DNA of 64,000 bases from Boesenbergia rotunda (Eukaryota > Streptophyta > Magnoliopsida > Zingiberales > Zingiberaceae): NCBI GenBank assembly GCA_024364735.1, contig JAGFNQ010000832.1, positions 1-64,000 of the forward strand, read 5' to 3'. Made by a program: the position numbers and the translations under genes. Below the pieces are notes generated by a model. It saw only the letters and a list, made by a program, of their open reading frames with translations. It was not told the origin of the DNA and searched no databases. This document shows positions 10,526 to 21,806 of this stretch, piece after piece; position 1 is the stretch's first letter; every line of letters starts with the position of its first letter.

Positions 10526-13500
10526 GTATACACTATAAATCTTCCCCTTATACCCAAATGTATGTTAACACAATTAGAACAATCAAACCTCTAGCATAGG
10601 AGATTAGGTCATACCAATTTGAGAACTATCTCAAAAATTACCCAACTTGGCTTAATCAAAGGTATCCCCAAAATCAAAAATAATGAAAACCTAATATGTG
10701 AATCATGTAATCAAGGTAAACAAACCAAATCCAATCACAAACTAATCCAGTCTGATTTAACTCAAACCACACTTGAGCTCCTGCACCTTGACCTATTTGA
10801 TTCACATGGAGCCAAGTCACTAAGCGAGAACCGATACTGCTTAGTAATAGTTGATGATTACTCTAGGTTTACCTGGGTTAGGTTCCTAAAAACCAAAGAT
10901 GAAACCCTAAACCTATTTATTGAATTCTGTAAACTAATTGAAAATCAAAACGACACTAAAATTAAAAGACTTAGGAGTGATCACGGGGGAGAGTTTGAAA
11001 ATCAAAAATTTGAGGATTTCTGTAAAGTAAATGGGTATTTACATGAATTTTCATGTCTAGAACCCCCCAACAAAATGGGATAGTTGAGCGAAGGAATAGA
11101 ACATTACAAGAAGCCACTAGGGCTATGCTCAACGAATTCAACTTAGCAAACCAATTTGGCAGAAGCAACTAGTACGGCTTGTTAAATCCAAATAGGCCTT
11201 GATTAACAGCGACACAACAAAACCCCTATGAATTGTACTACCATAGACTATAAAATCTACATTACCTAAGGGTCTTTGGGTGCAAAGTCCATATCCTAAA
11301 CACCAAAGACTATTTAGGAAAATTTCAATCCAAGTCAAACCAGGTATTTTCCTAGGGTATTCAACCACAAGTAGAGCCTATAGAGTTTACAACAAACAAA
11401 CTAAGAAAATTGAAGAAACAACAAACTTAATTTTTGATGAAGAAATCAATTCAACATCTAATAATCCAAACTCAATTTCATCAAACTCTGACCAAGAAAA
11501 TAATGAACAAATTATTGAACCATTAATTGAACCCTTAAACGAACTAACTATTGAACCAATTAATGAATTAACTGAACCAAGAATCAAACCAACAAATGAA
11601 CCAGCCCAAAGAGTCGAACCAAATAGTGAACCAAACCAACCAGCCGGACCTGAGGCTGAACCAAGCTCTAGAAGAACAAAGAAACCCAGACTTAGTCACC
11701 CAACCGATCAAATTGTGGGTGATCCAACTCTAGGAGTCAGGACTAAGTCCTCCTATAGGAACCTTAGTCAAATAGCTATGATATCAAAAATTGTATACAC
11801 TATAAATCTTCCCCTTATACCCAAATGTATGTTAACACAATTAGAACAATCAAACCTCTAGCATAGGAGATTAGGTCATACCAATTTGAGAACTATCTCA
11901 AAAATTACCCAACTTGGCTTAATCAAAGGTATCCCCAAAATCAAAAATAATGAAAACCTAATATGTGAATCATGTAATTAAGGTAAACAAACCAAATCCA
12001 ATCACAAACTAATCCAGTCTGATTTAACTCAAACCACACTTGAGCTCCTGCACCTTGACCTATTTGATTCACATGGAGCCAAGTCACTAAGCGAGAACCG
12101 ATACTGCTTAGTAATAGTTGATGATTACTCTAGGTTTACCTGGGTTAGGTTCCTAAAAACCAAAGATGAAACCCTAAACCTATTTATTGAATTCTGTAAA
12201 CTAATTGAAAATCAAAACGACACTAAAATTAAAAGACTTAGGAGTGATCACGGGGGAGAGTTTGAAAATCAAAAATTTGAGGATTTCTATAAAGTAAATG
12301 GGTATTTACATGAATTTTCATGTCTTAGAACCCCCCAACAAAATGGGATAGTTGAGCGAAGGAATAGAACATTACAAGAAGCCACTAGGGCTATGCTCAA
12401 CGAATTCAACTTAGCAAACCAATTTTGGGCAGAAGCAACTAGTACGGCTTGTTAAATCCAAAATAGGGCCTTGATTAACAAGCGACACAACAAAACCCCC
12501 TATGAATTGTACTACCATAGACTATAAAATCTACATTACCTAAGGGTCTTTGGGTGCAAAGTCCATATCCTAAACACCAAAGACTATTTAGGAAAATTTC
12601 AATCCAAGTCAAACCCAGGTATTTTCCTAGGGTATTCAACCACAAGTAGAGCCTATAGAGTTTACAACAAACAAACTAAGAAAATTGAAGAAACAACAAA
12701 CTTAATTTTTGATGAAGAAATCAATTCAACATCTAATAATCCAAACCCAATTTCATCAAACTCTGACCAAGAAAATAATGAACAAATTATTGAACCATTA
12801 ATTGAACCCTTAAACGAACTAACTATTGAACCAATTAATGAATTAACTGAACCAAGAATCGAACCAACAAATGAACCAGCCCAAAGAGTCGAACCAAATA
12901 GTGAACCAAACCAACCAGCCGGACCTGAGGCTGAACCAAGCTCTAGAAGAACAAAGAAACCCAGACTTAGTCACCCAACCGATCAAATTGTGGGTGATCC
13001 AACTCTAGGAGTCAGGACTAAGTCCTCCTATAGGAACCTTAGTCAAATAGCTATGATATCAAAAATTGTATACACTATAAATCTTCCCCTTATACCCAAA
13101 TGTATGTTAACACAATTAGAACAATCAAACCTCTAGCATAGGAGATTAGGTCATACCAATTTGAGAACTATCTCAAAAATTACCCAACTTGGCTTAATCA
13201 AAGGTATCCCCAAAATCAAAAATAATGAAAACCTAATATGTGAATCATGTAATCAAGGTAAACAAACCAAATCCAATCACAAACTAATCCAGTCTGATTT
13301 AACTCAAACCACACTTGAGCTCCTGCACCTTGACCTATTTGATTCACATGGAGCCAAGTCACTAAGCGAGAACCGATACTGCTTAGTAATAGTTGATGAT
13401 TACTCTAGGTTTACCTGGGTTAGGTTCCTAAAAACCAAAGATGAAATCCTAAACCTATTTATTGAATTCTGTAAACTAATTGAAAATCAAAACGACACTA

Positions 13501-14342
13501 AAATTAAAAGACTTAGGAGTGATCACGGGGGAGAGTTTGAAAATCAAAAATTTGAGGATTTCTGTAAAGTAAATGGGTATTTACATGAATTTTCATGTCC
13601 TAGAACCCCCCAACAAAATGGGATAGTTGAGCGAAGGAATAGAACATTACAAGAAGCCACTAGGGCTATGCTCAACGAATTCAACTTAGCAAACCAATTT
13701 TGGGCAGAAGCAACTAGTACGGCTTGTTAAATCCAAAATAGGGCCTTGATTAACAAGCGACACAACAAAACCCCCTATGAATTGTACTACCATAGACTAT
13801 AAAATCTACATTACCTAAGGGTCTTTGGGTGCAAAGTCCATATCCTAAACACCAAAGACTATTTAGGAAAATTTCAATCCAAGTCAAACCCAGGTATTTT
13901 CCTAGGGTATTCAACCACAAGTAGAGCCTATAGAGTTTACAACAAACAAACTAAGAAAATTGAAGAAACAACAAACTTAATTTTTGATGAAGAAATCAAT
14001 TCAACATCTAATAATCCAGACCCAATTTCATCAAACTCTGACCAAGAAAATAATGAACAAATTATTGAACCATTAATTGAACCCTTAAACGAACTAACTA
14101 TTGAACCAATTAATGAATTAACTGAACCAAGAATCGAACCAACAAATGAACCAGCCCAAAGAGTCGAACCAACTACTGAACCAAACCAACCAGCCGGACC
14201 TGAGGCTGAACCAAGCTCTAGAAGAACAAAGAAACCCAGACTTAGTCACCCAACCGATCAAATTGTGGGTGATCCAACTCTAGGAGTCAGGACTAAGTCC
14301 TCCTATAGGAACCTTAGTCAAATAGCTATGATATCAAAAATT
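10526..14342 (+). repeat. Tandem triplication of pol segment (1.27 kb unit)
   Basis: Three head-to-tail units: 10526-11792, 11793-13067 and 13068-14342 (1267, 1275, 1275 bp). Each runs from GTATACACTATAAATC to ATATCAAAAATT and covers the pre-integrase and integrase parts. Units differ by scattered substitutions. The first also lacks single bases in homopolymers, for example in CCAATTTTGGG, AAAATAGGG and AAACCCAGG as written in units 2 and 3. Confidence 0.93.
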
Positions 14343-15240
14343 GAACCCAAAACTATAGAGGAAGCCCTACCTGATCCTGATTGGATCATAGCGATGCAAG
14401 AAAAACTAGCTCAATTCGAGAGAAACCAAGTCTGGGAATTAGTATCTAAACCTGAGGGCAAATCCGTCATTGACACTAAGTGGGTCTTTAGGAATAAGCT
14501 GAATGATCAAGGAGAAATAGTCAGAAATAAAGCCCGCTTAGTAGCAAAGGGTTTCAGCCAAGTAGAGGGATTAGACTACGATGAAACATATGCCCCAGTA
14601 GCTAGACTTGAGTCCATTAGAATGTTGTTAGCCTTTGCATCCCATAAAGGATTTAAGTTATATCAAATGGATGTAAAGTCAGCCTTCTTAAATGGATTCA
14701 TTAAAGAAGAAGTTTATGTAGGACAACCCCCAGGGTTTGAGGACTTAGACAAACCTAACCATGTTTACAAACTAACTAAAGCCTTATATGGGTTAAAACA
14801 AGCACCTAGGGCCTGGTATGAACGTTTATCAACCTACTTAACTTCTAAAGAATTCAAACAAGGCCAAATTGACTCAACTCTATTTATTAAAACCCTACGA
14901 AAAGAAATATTCATTGCCCAAATTTACGTAGATGACATAATTTTTGGATCCACCAACACAAACTTCCTAAAAGAGTTTGTCAAAATAATGGAAAATGAAT
15001 TTGAAATGAGCTTAGTTGGTGAGCTTAACTTTTTCCTAGGCTTACAAATTAAACAAACTAAGGATGGAAACTACGTTCATCAATTTAAGTATTCTAATGA
15101 ATTGATAAAGAAATTTAAAATGGATAACTCTAAAAGTATAAGTACCCCCATGGCCACTAATGTAAAAATAGATAGTGACCCTGATGGTAAACCAGTGGAC
15201 CCCAAACTCTATAGGAGTATGGTAGGTAGCCTACTTACAG

Positions 15241-16460
15241 CTAGTAGACCTGACATTCTTTTTGCTATAGGGATGTGTGCTAGGTATCAAACCTGTGCTA
15301 AGGAAACACACTAGCAGCCTAAAAAGAATACTAAGATAGTAAAGGCACCCTAAATGTAGGAATTTGGTATCTAGGACCTCAACTTTGATTTGACAGATAC
15401 TCAGATCTGATTAGCTGGATGTAAATTAGATAGAAAGAGCACAAGTGGAAGCTGCCAACTGTTAGGACAGAGTCTAGTTAGTTGGTGCAGCAGAAAACAA
15501 CACTGTGTAGCTTATCCACAACTGAAGCTGAGTATGTGGCCTTAGGAGAGTGTGTAGCTCAACTTTTGTAGATGATGCATACACTAAAGGACTTCCACTC
15601 AACTACACCCAAACTCAAGTATTTATTGACAATATAAGTTCAATTAATTTAACTAAGAACCCAATCCAACATTCAAGAACCAAACATATAGAAGTCAAAC
15701 ATCATTTTGTAAGAGACCATGTAGCCAGGGGTGAAATAGTACTTAAGCATATTGACTCTAAATCCAACTTAGCTGATATATTCACAAAACCTTTACCTGA
15801 ATCTGAGTTCAGTTCACTAAGAAGGCAGTTAGGATTGTGCTAGGTATCAAACCCTTACCTGACATTCTTTTTACTGTAGGGATGTGTGCTAGGTATCAAA
15901 CCTGTGCTAAGGAAACACACTTAGCAGCCCTAAAAAGAATACTAAGATATGTAAAGGGCACCCTAAATGTAGGAATTTGGTATCTAGGACCTCAACTTTT
16001 ATTTGACAGGATACTCAGATTCTGATTATGCTGGATGTAAATTAGATAGAAAGAGCACAAGTGGAAGCTGCCAACTGTTAGGACAGAGTCTAGTTAGTTG
16101 GTGCAGCAGAAAACAACACTGTGTAGCTCTATCCACAACTGAAGCTGAGTATGTGGCCTTAGGAGAGTGTGTAGCTCAACTTTTGTGGATGATGCATACA
16201 CTAAAGGACTTCCAGCTCAACTACACCCAAACTCAAGTATTTATTGACAATATAAGTTCAATTAATTTAACTAAGAACCCAATCCAACATTCAAGAACCA
16301 AACATATAGAAGTCAAACATCATTTTGTAAGAGACCATGTAGCCAGGGGTGAAATAGTACTTAAGCATATTGACTCTAAATCCAACTTAGCTGATATATT
16401 TACAAAACCCTTACCTGAATCTGAGTTCAGTTCACTAAGAAGGCAGTTAGGATTGTATTC
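15241..16460 (+). repeat. Tandem duplication of RT end and RNase H (about 609 bp)
   Basis: The block around GGATGTGTGCTAGGTATC at 15271 recurs at 15880. The first copy (about 15241-15849) has at least ten one-base losses that break its frame, while the second (to about 16460) is open from 16003. The junction is at AGGATTGTGCTAGGTATC near 15833-15849. Confidence 0.88.
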
Positions 16461-16470
16461 AGTAGAATAG

Positions 16471-17780
16471 ATTAACTACATTTCCTTCTATTACTGTTCT
16501 ACTTGCTTTTTAAAAATTGTTACTCAAAATAGAATTTGAAAAACTGCTTTACTTAATTTCAAAATCAGTTTTCATTTTTTGACTTAGTTTTATTTTTATT
16601 TCAAAACTACCCCTTTTCAAAACTAGGGCTTTTTTGAAAATGGACTTAGCCTAGGCCCTAACCCTAGAACTGCATGCACCTATAGACTTAGAAGCCAGCA
16701 TCTCACAAGCACCTTAGGGTACTTTTGATTGATAACCTAGAATGGGTTGAGATGCTTAGGTCTTTGCCTTAATTCAAGATGCTTTAAGTCAGTGCATCTG
16801 CAGTAATTGGGGCACTAAATACAACTTACACAGCAATCAAGTTAAGTGTCAAGTTTAGAAAATCTAACTTGAACAGAAACACTTAACTTGACTAACCCTA
16901 GCAAAAGCTACTGTTTATAACAGTTAGTAAGTAGCTAATTGGGTTAGACAGGTCCCTACAGAGAAAATTGACTGATTTGATTTAAATCTAATAATGAATT
17001 GGTTCAGTACAGCAAAATCTTACTTATTTCCTTTATGTAACTTTTTCTGCTATATTTATCTGTTTTTGATATATGGCAAAGGGGGAGAGATAGGAAAGGA
17101 GAGAGTAAAACATTTTTGCTTAAATATTTTTTACTCTATCCTTTATTCAAAAAGTTTTCAAAATCTTCTTATCCTTTATTCAAAAAGCTTTCAAAAATAC
17201 TTAAGCTTTTTTAAATTTTTCTAAGTACTTAAACTTTTCAAAAACCTTTTCAAAATTAGCTAAGTACTTAAGCAAATCTTCTTCAAATTATTAACTAAGT
17301 ACTTAGGTTTTTCAAATTTATTAATTAATTAAGTACTTAAGTTTTTCCAAATTTATTAAGCACTTAAATCTTCCAAATTTATTAAGTACTTAAATCTTCA
17401 AAATTATTAAGTACTTAAGTTTTCCAAATGTACTAAAGTTTTTACTAAGTAGTTAAGCTTTTGAAATCTTACCAAGTACTTAAGTTAACACTTTCAAAAC
17501 TTTTGAGTACCTTAAAACTTAAGGCTTCAAACATCTTTAGTACTCTAAAATCATGCTTTCAAAAACTCTCCTATGTACTTTTAACTTAAGTTATCAAAAG
17601 ATTTCTAAGTACCTAAAACTTAAGTTTTTAAAGTACAAATAAAGTTTTTTTAACCCCACGAATTTTTGAAAAATCAAGGGGGAGATTCCTTCCAGGGGGA
17701 GGGAACGAAATTTAACTTTTCATGCTTGCTTAAACTTAACTTTTTGAACTAGGGTTGCCATAAATCAAAAAGGGGGAGAT
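16471..17780 (+). other. 3' noncoding region of element C with polypurine tracts
   Basis: No envelope-like or other gene can be seen. Bases 17150-17640 hold more than ten copies of the palindrome-like AAGTACTTAAG spaced by short T/A-rich stretches. GGGGGA-containing purine tracts occur at about 17078, 17679, 17694 and 17770. The last (AAAAAGGGGGAGAT) touches the 3' LTR and is the true polypurine tract. Several upstream purine tracts are a known trait of SIRE-type elements. Confidence 0.75.
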
Positions 17781-19118
17781 TGTTGGTGCAGAAAGCACCC
17801 AAGTCAAACCTGTGTTTTGATAATGGCAACAGAGTTCAAAAGTTAAGTCTTACTTGTTTTCTAACAAGTTACTATAGTGTACAGGAAAAGCCCTAGCGAA
17901 GGACTGCTAGGCACTAGCGAGGGGATGCTAGAGTCAAAAGCCCTAGCGAAGGACTACTAGGCACCTGGCGAAGGAATGCCAGGGTAAAAAGCCCTAGCAA
18001 AGGACTGCTAGGCGCCAGGCGAAGGACAGCTTGGGACTAAAGCCCTAGCGAAGGAATGCTAGGCACCGGGCGAAGGACAGCTCGGCATCCAAGCCCTAAC
18101 AAAGGACCGTCAGGCAAAAGTCCAACCAAAGGAGCGGTTGGCATCAGGTACATTCTCCCGAGAGGAGTAGGTGAGGACGCGTTCCCCGTCGAGGGAACAG
18201 TAGGCATCGGTTCGACCTAGGGCTCCATTTTGGAGACCAAAGTCAGAACCAAGACAGCTAAGGCTGTATAAACTAATAATTAATTGTTTTATTGTGTTTT
18301 GGACTAACCCTGGATGCAGGACCAAAGAAACGTGTGTCTGCAACTCAGAGAGCCTCAAAGGAGTGAGGCAGCAGCTGAGCAGGGCGCCCTGAGTGTCCAG
18401 GGCGCCCCCAAGGTGAACCAGAACCAAGTGAAGCAAAAAAGGCTTCGGCTGCTTACTGGGCCGGGCGCCCACAGCAGCCAGGGCGCCCTCAGCAGCCAGG
18501 GCGCCCCGCGCCCAAGTCTGCGAAGCTTCATCTTTATCCACAGCCGAGATTTCTGCGCGGAAGAAGTCAGCCAAGGCGCCCTCTGCGACCAGGGCGCCCC
18601 CAGAGTCAAACTTATCCCTATTCGGATGGGATAACGTTTGACCGAGCTAAAAGCGGATTGCTTGACACGTGGCAGGGCGCCCCCGACGTCCAGGGCGCCC
18701 CGAGGTGCTATAAATAGCACCCAACGCCCAAGCCTTCAACAACAACTTCAAAACAACGCTTCTACGCTCTTCTGCTCTCGCGCTTCGCCCCGGAATCCTT
18801 CCAACTCAAGCCGACGACGTCCTGCTGCTCCGGAAAAAGTCGATCTTCCTCGAACGTCGGTAAAAAGAGCTATTTAAGTTTACTGTACTAAATTCTGTAA
18901 TAATTTTCTGTAAACTATTTGCGCCTGATATAGAATTGCCCAAAGTAAACGGTCAACGACCGTGGGCCTTGGAGTAGGAGTCGACATAGGCTCCGAACCA
19001 AGTAAAATCGACTGTGTCTCTGTGTTTCTAATTTCCGCTGCGTACTTGCTCTAAGCTTTCCGAAAGAAAAACGATTTCTGATATTCACCCCCCCTCTATC
19101 GGTTCTCTCGATCCAACA
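17781..19118 (+). repeat. 3' LTR of element C
   Basis: Starts TGTTGGTGCAG directly after the polypurine tract and ends GATCCAACA; 1338 bp. It is nearly identical to the 5' LTR apart from scattered substitutions, one missing 51-bp unit in the array at 17888-18090, and one extra 18-bp unit in the GGGCGCCC part near 18470-18500. The similarity implies a fairly recent insertion. Confidence 0.93.
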
Positions 19119-19123
19119 GTAAC
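19119..19123 (+). repeat. Target site duplication of element C, right copy
   Basis: GTAAC directly after the 3' LTR, matching 6345-6349. Confidence 0.9.
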
Positions 19124-19516
19124 GACTCTTTTCAGCTATGAATTTTATTTAAAAGAGCTCGGTTTGGTTGGAGAAGGATTGACGAAATAAGCTTGGTTAA
19201 AGCTTATTAGTAGTCTTCTAGTGCTCAGGTATTGTCGAGGGTTTGTGGCGAGGTTTCTCCACCCACAAGGAGCGACAAGAGCTAGTCGGAGGTCTTCCGA
19301 GGACTTATCCACCGACGGATCGGGATTGTCCACCTTACGGACAGCCGTGGAGTAGGAGCCTTATCTCCGAACTACGTAAACGGTTTGTGTTAGCATTGAT
19401 TTTAATTTATAGTTTAAGTTTTTGCTTGCGCGTGCTAACACTTGTAGGAAGAAACCGTGAATCAAGTGGGTGAACGATTATTCACCTCCCTCTAGTCGTA
19501 CGTCAAGGTCCCAACA
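19124..19516 (+). repeat. Right part of interrupted LTR-like repeat B
   Basis: Ends GGTCCCAACA after a stretch like the R-U5 end of plant copia LTRs (CGTGGAGTAGGAGCC, then TTCACCTCCCTCTAG). No primer binding site follows, so it is a solo LTR or a fragment. It is the continuation of 5772-6349 across element C. Confidence 0.5.
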
Positions 19517-20587
19517 AATAGCTCACAAAACTTCTTCAAGTGCTTCTAAAAAAGAGATTTTTTTTTTCAAGACAATGACTTGTTGAGACTTTAAAAGAGC
19601 CACAAAGAGGACAATTCCCTTTCATAGGAAGATGGTAGCCTAGGAGATTCCATTATGTAGGTATGAAATTACGATAAATATATCATAAAAAAATACGAAC
19701 CTTGGGAGGGATGTGTAATTTCTAGATCAATTGCCACCAAGATTCCATTATGTAGGTATGAAATTACGATAAATATATCATAAAAAAATACGAACCTTGG
19801 GAGGGATGTGTAATTTCTAGATCAATTGCCACCAAGGAATAGAAAGTGAAGATTGGGAAGACGGGGTCAAAGCATTCAATTTCAAATAAGTAGTTTGTCT
19901 TAATTGTGTATTGTCCTCTGGATCCCCACTTCTAGTATCTCGAATCATTTACGTGGATACGTCCCAAAGGTATGTCAAGAATAAAAAAAAAATTTTTAAT
20001 TTTGATATAGACAGTATTTATCAATAATATATCAAAATTTTCAGTATTGATGATATATATCATACCAAAAATTTAATATACCAAAATTTTGATATATTAA
20101 ATTTTAGATATGGTAACGACATAAATTTTTTTTACATCGAAATTTTCGATACGAATATCTGTGCCCACATCGGATCAAGCTAATAAACTTCTATTCCTCG
20201 TAGCGAAACCTTGATATACTTATTGACTTGTCAGACTAAATTAAAGATACAAATGGTTCCGAAGGACAAAATAATATTCCTTTAAAAAAACAAAAAACAG
20301 AAATACACACAAACTTAATACTGTACCACCAAATCGACACACGGCTACCCTCTTCTATGACAATCTAAATGCAGTAGCAGTTAGTGCATCAACCCATGTC
20401 CTAATCTTATTCTCCTCGTCTTCGTTCCAGCTATTACCGGCTCAGGGACAAGCCGGTCCCCGGTGTTAAATGTGCCTGTCCAACCCACCGATTCTTCTTG
20501 CAAGCCAACAACTTGGTCAACAAACATTGGACCGAGTAGCAGTTGGAGACCACAACCTGCTCCCTATCGGCCACGATCCCATTCCCC
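19517..20587. other. Intergenic region upstream of the MYB gene
   Basis: No gene seen. It holds a 95-bp tandem duplication (separate entry) and a very AT-rich, partly self-complementary stretch built on ATATATCAAAATTTT and its complement (20000-20110), which looks like a decayed MITE. The last 150 bases are more GC-rich and lead into the MYB promoter. Confidence 0.6.
19646..19835 (+). repeat. 95-bp perfect tandem duplication
   Basis: Bases 19646-19740 (GATTCCATTATG to GCCACCAA) are repeated without a visible change at 19741-19835. Perfect identity means a recent duplication or an assembly repeat. Confidence 0.9.
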
Positions 20588-20593
20588 ATATAA
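20588..20593 (+). promoter_or_regulatory. Probable TATA box of the MYB gene
   Basis: ATATAA in CCCCATATAAGAACTCG, about 60 bases before the ATG. A CT-rich leader (CTCCTCTCCTCTACTCC) follows, as is common for plant 5' leaders. Only the position and sequence support it. Confidence 0.45.
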
Positions 20594-20648
20594 GAACTCG
20601 CTCCTCTCCTCTACTCCTGTCCCGTTTTCAATTTCCACTCCCACGGCC

Positions 20649-21422
20649 ATGGGCAGGTCTCCCTGTTGCGAGCAAGCTCACACCAACAGAGGAGCTTGGA
20701 CCAAGGAAGAGGACGAGAGACTGATTGCCTACATAAACACTCATGGCGAAGGCTGCTGGAGATCACTGCCTAAGGCTGCAGGTAATTCATTCTTGGAGAA
20801 ATGGTGGATTTGTCGTGAACTGAGACTGAATTTCTATATAGGCCTTTTGCGCTGCGGCAAGAGCTGCAGACTCCGGTGGATGAACTACCTCCGACCGGAC
20901 CTCAAGCGCGGTAACTTCACCGAGGAAGAGGACGAGCTCATCATCAATCTCCACGCTCTGATTGGAAACAAGTACGTTTTTTGTTTGTTTGTTTTGGTTT
21001 TGGGAGACGAATTGGTTGGATGATTCTGTTTCGGCAGATGGTCGGTGATCGCCGGGCGGTTGCCGGGGAGGACGGACAACGAGATTAAGAACTACTGGAA
21101 CTCACACATTAAGCGCAAGCTCATCTCCCGGGGCATCGACCCCCAGTCTCACCGCCCGCTGGCCAGCGGCGCCTCGTCCAACGACGTCGACACCGCCGCG
21201 GAGGAGGAGCAGAGCAGCAGCGTGGACGACGGCGGCGACCTCGACCTCACCATAAGCCTCCGCCTCCCTTCGCGGCCGTTCGCGACTTCGGCGGAGGTTG
21301 CGGCGGGGTCTTCCACAATTTGCTTCTGCTACCAGCTCGGGTTTCGCGGCGCCGAGGCGTGCAGCTGCTACAGCGCGAGCTCAAGCGGCCATGGCAATGG
21401 CTACTACGGATCGATGAGATAA
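20649..21422 (+). CDS. R2R3-MYB transcription factor, subgroup 4 (repressor-like)
   Basis: Three exons: 20649-20781, 20842-20971 and 21038-21422; both introns (60 and 66 bp) are GT-AG. The first two exons are 133 and 130 bp, the classical R2R3-MYB sizes. The product is 215 residues and nuclear by family. MGRSPCC opens the protein. R2 keeps its three tryptophans; R3 keeps the later two (W in NKWSVIAG and NYWNSH), with F in place of the first as is normal. After the domain come LISRGIDPQSHRP (C1 motif), DLDLTISLRLP (EAR-like C2 repression motif) and CFCYQLGFRGAEACSC (C3 zinc-finger-like motif, CX1CX10CX1C). Subgroup 4 members repress phenylpropanoid and lignin genes; that role is inferred here. 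The bHLH-contact motif in R3 is altered: N and V stand where R/K and L are usual. The third exon is GC-rich, as in many monocot genes. Confidence 0.93.
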
Positions 21423-21801
21423 AAGAACAAAAAAAGAAACTGGGTGGATGTGCGATCTTAGCGGGATTGCTAACCATGATTTGTCTCAGTTTCTGGAGGT
21501 TTGGTAGGAAAATTAACTAGTTAATGCAGTGGTTGTCGAGTGTTTTGGTAGAGACTAGCTCTTCGTTGTCGGAGGCTTGTCCTCTAGTGAGAGAAGCTGA
21601 GCTCTGTATTTGCTTCCTTCCTTCATCAACTACTAATCATTTAGGATGAATGAAGCTTACTAATTCTCTAACTTTTTCATCTCGCCACTAAACATTTTCA
21701 CCGTAAAGAATGTCATTTTATCGCCCCTCCTTCTCCTCACTGTTTTTCATGATAAATATTAATTTAGAAATATAAATGACAATAGCTATTTAAATGTGTG
21801 T
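21423..21801 (+). other. MYB 3' untranslated region and spacer
   Basis: No further gene. The 3' UTR probably covers about 21423-21670. Weak poly(A)-signal-like AATGAA occurs near 21650. AT-rich spacer follows to the repeat at 21807. Confidence 0.4.
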
Positions 21802-21806
21802 TGTAA

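Larger units (their letters stand above)
10201..16470 (+). pseudogene. pol of element C (PR-IN-RT-RNase H), rearranged
   Basis: Protease DSGCSRHMTG lies near 10217. GAG-pre-integrase and integrase follow (D in LHLDLFDSHG, D in LRSDHGGEF, E in NGIVERRNR), present three times in tandem. RT starts after the third copy (about 14343): KWVFRNK near 14480, QMDVKSAFLNG near 14665, YVDD near 14926-14937. RNase H with TTEAEYVAL is present twice and ends cleanly at 16470 (QLGLYSVE, TAG). Defects include TAG for tryptophan before HRRLGH at 10592-10594 (repeated in each unit), TAA for tyrosine after STAC at 13728-13730, and many single-base losses in the first repeat copies. It cannot make a complete polyprotein. 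Confidence 0.88.
6350..19118 (+). mobile_element. SIRE-like Ty1/copia retrotransposon, element C (complete, TSD GTAAC)
   Basis: A full element of 12,769 bp: 5' LTR (6350-7718), primer binding site, gag, long gag-pol spacer, protease-integrase-RT-RNase H, long 3' noncoding tract with several polypurine tracts, and 3' LTR (17781-19118). The 5-bp target duplication GTAAC lies at 6345-6349 and 19119-19123. The large gag, long 3' region and repeated purine tracts fit the SIRE/Maximus lineage; this lineage call is by resemblance. The interior is longer than usual because pol is tandemly repeated (10526-14342 and 15241-16460). Nonsense codons and frameshifts make it non-autonomous as written. Confidence 0.93.

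Noticed and set aside
16994..17224. Possible envelope-like gene after pol of element C
   Set aside because: The frame is short, F/L/Y-rich from an AT-rich repeat tract and has no signal or fusion-like features that stand up.
20463..20648. Upstream extension of the MYB frame
   Set aside because: No family homology before MGRSPCC, and a TATA-like box lies inside it; ATG at 20649 gives the canonical 133-bp first exon.
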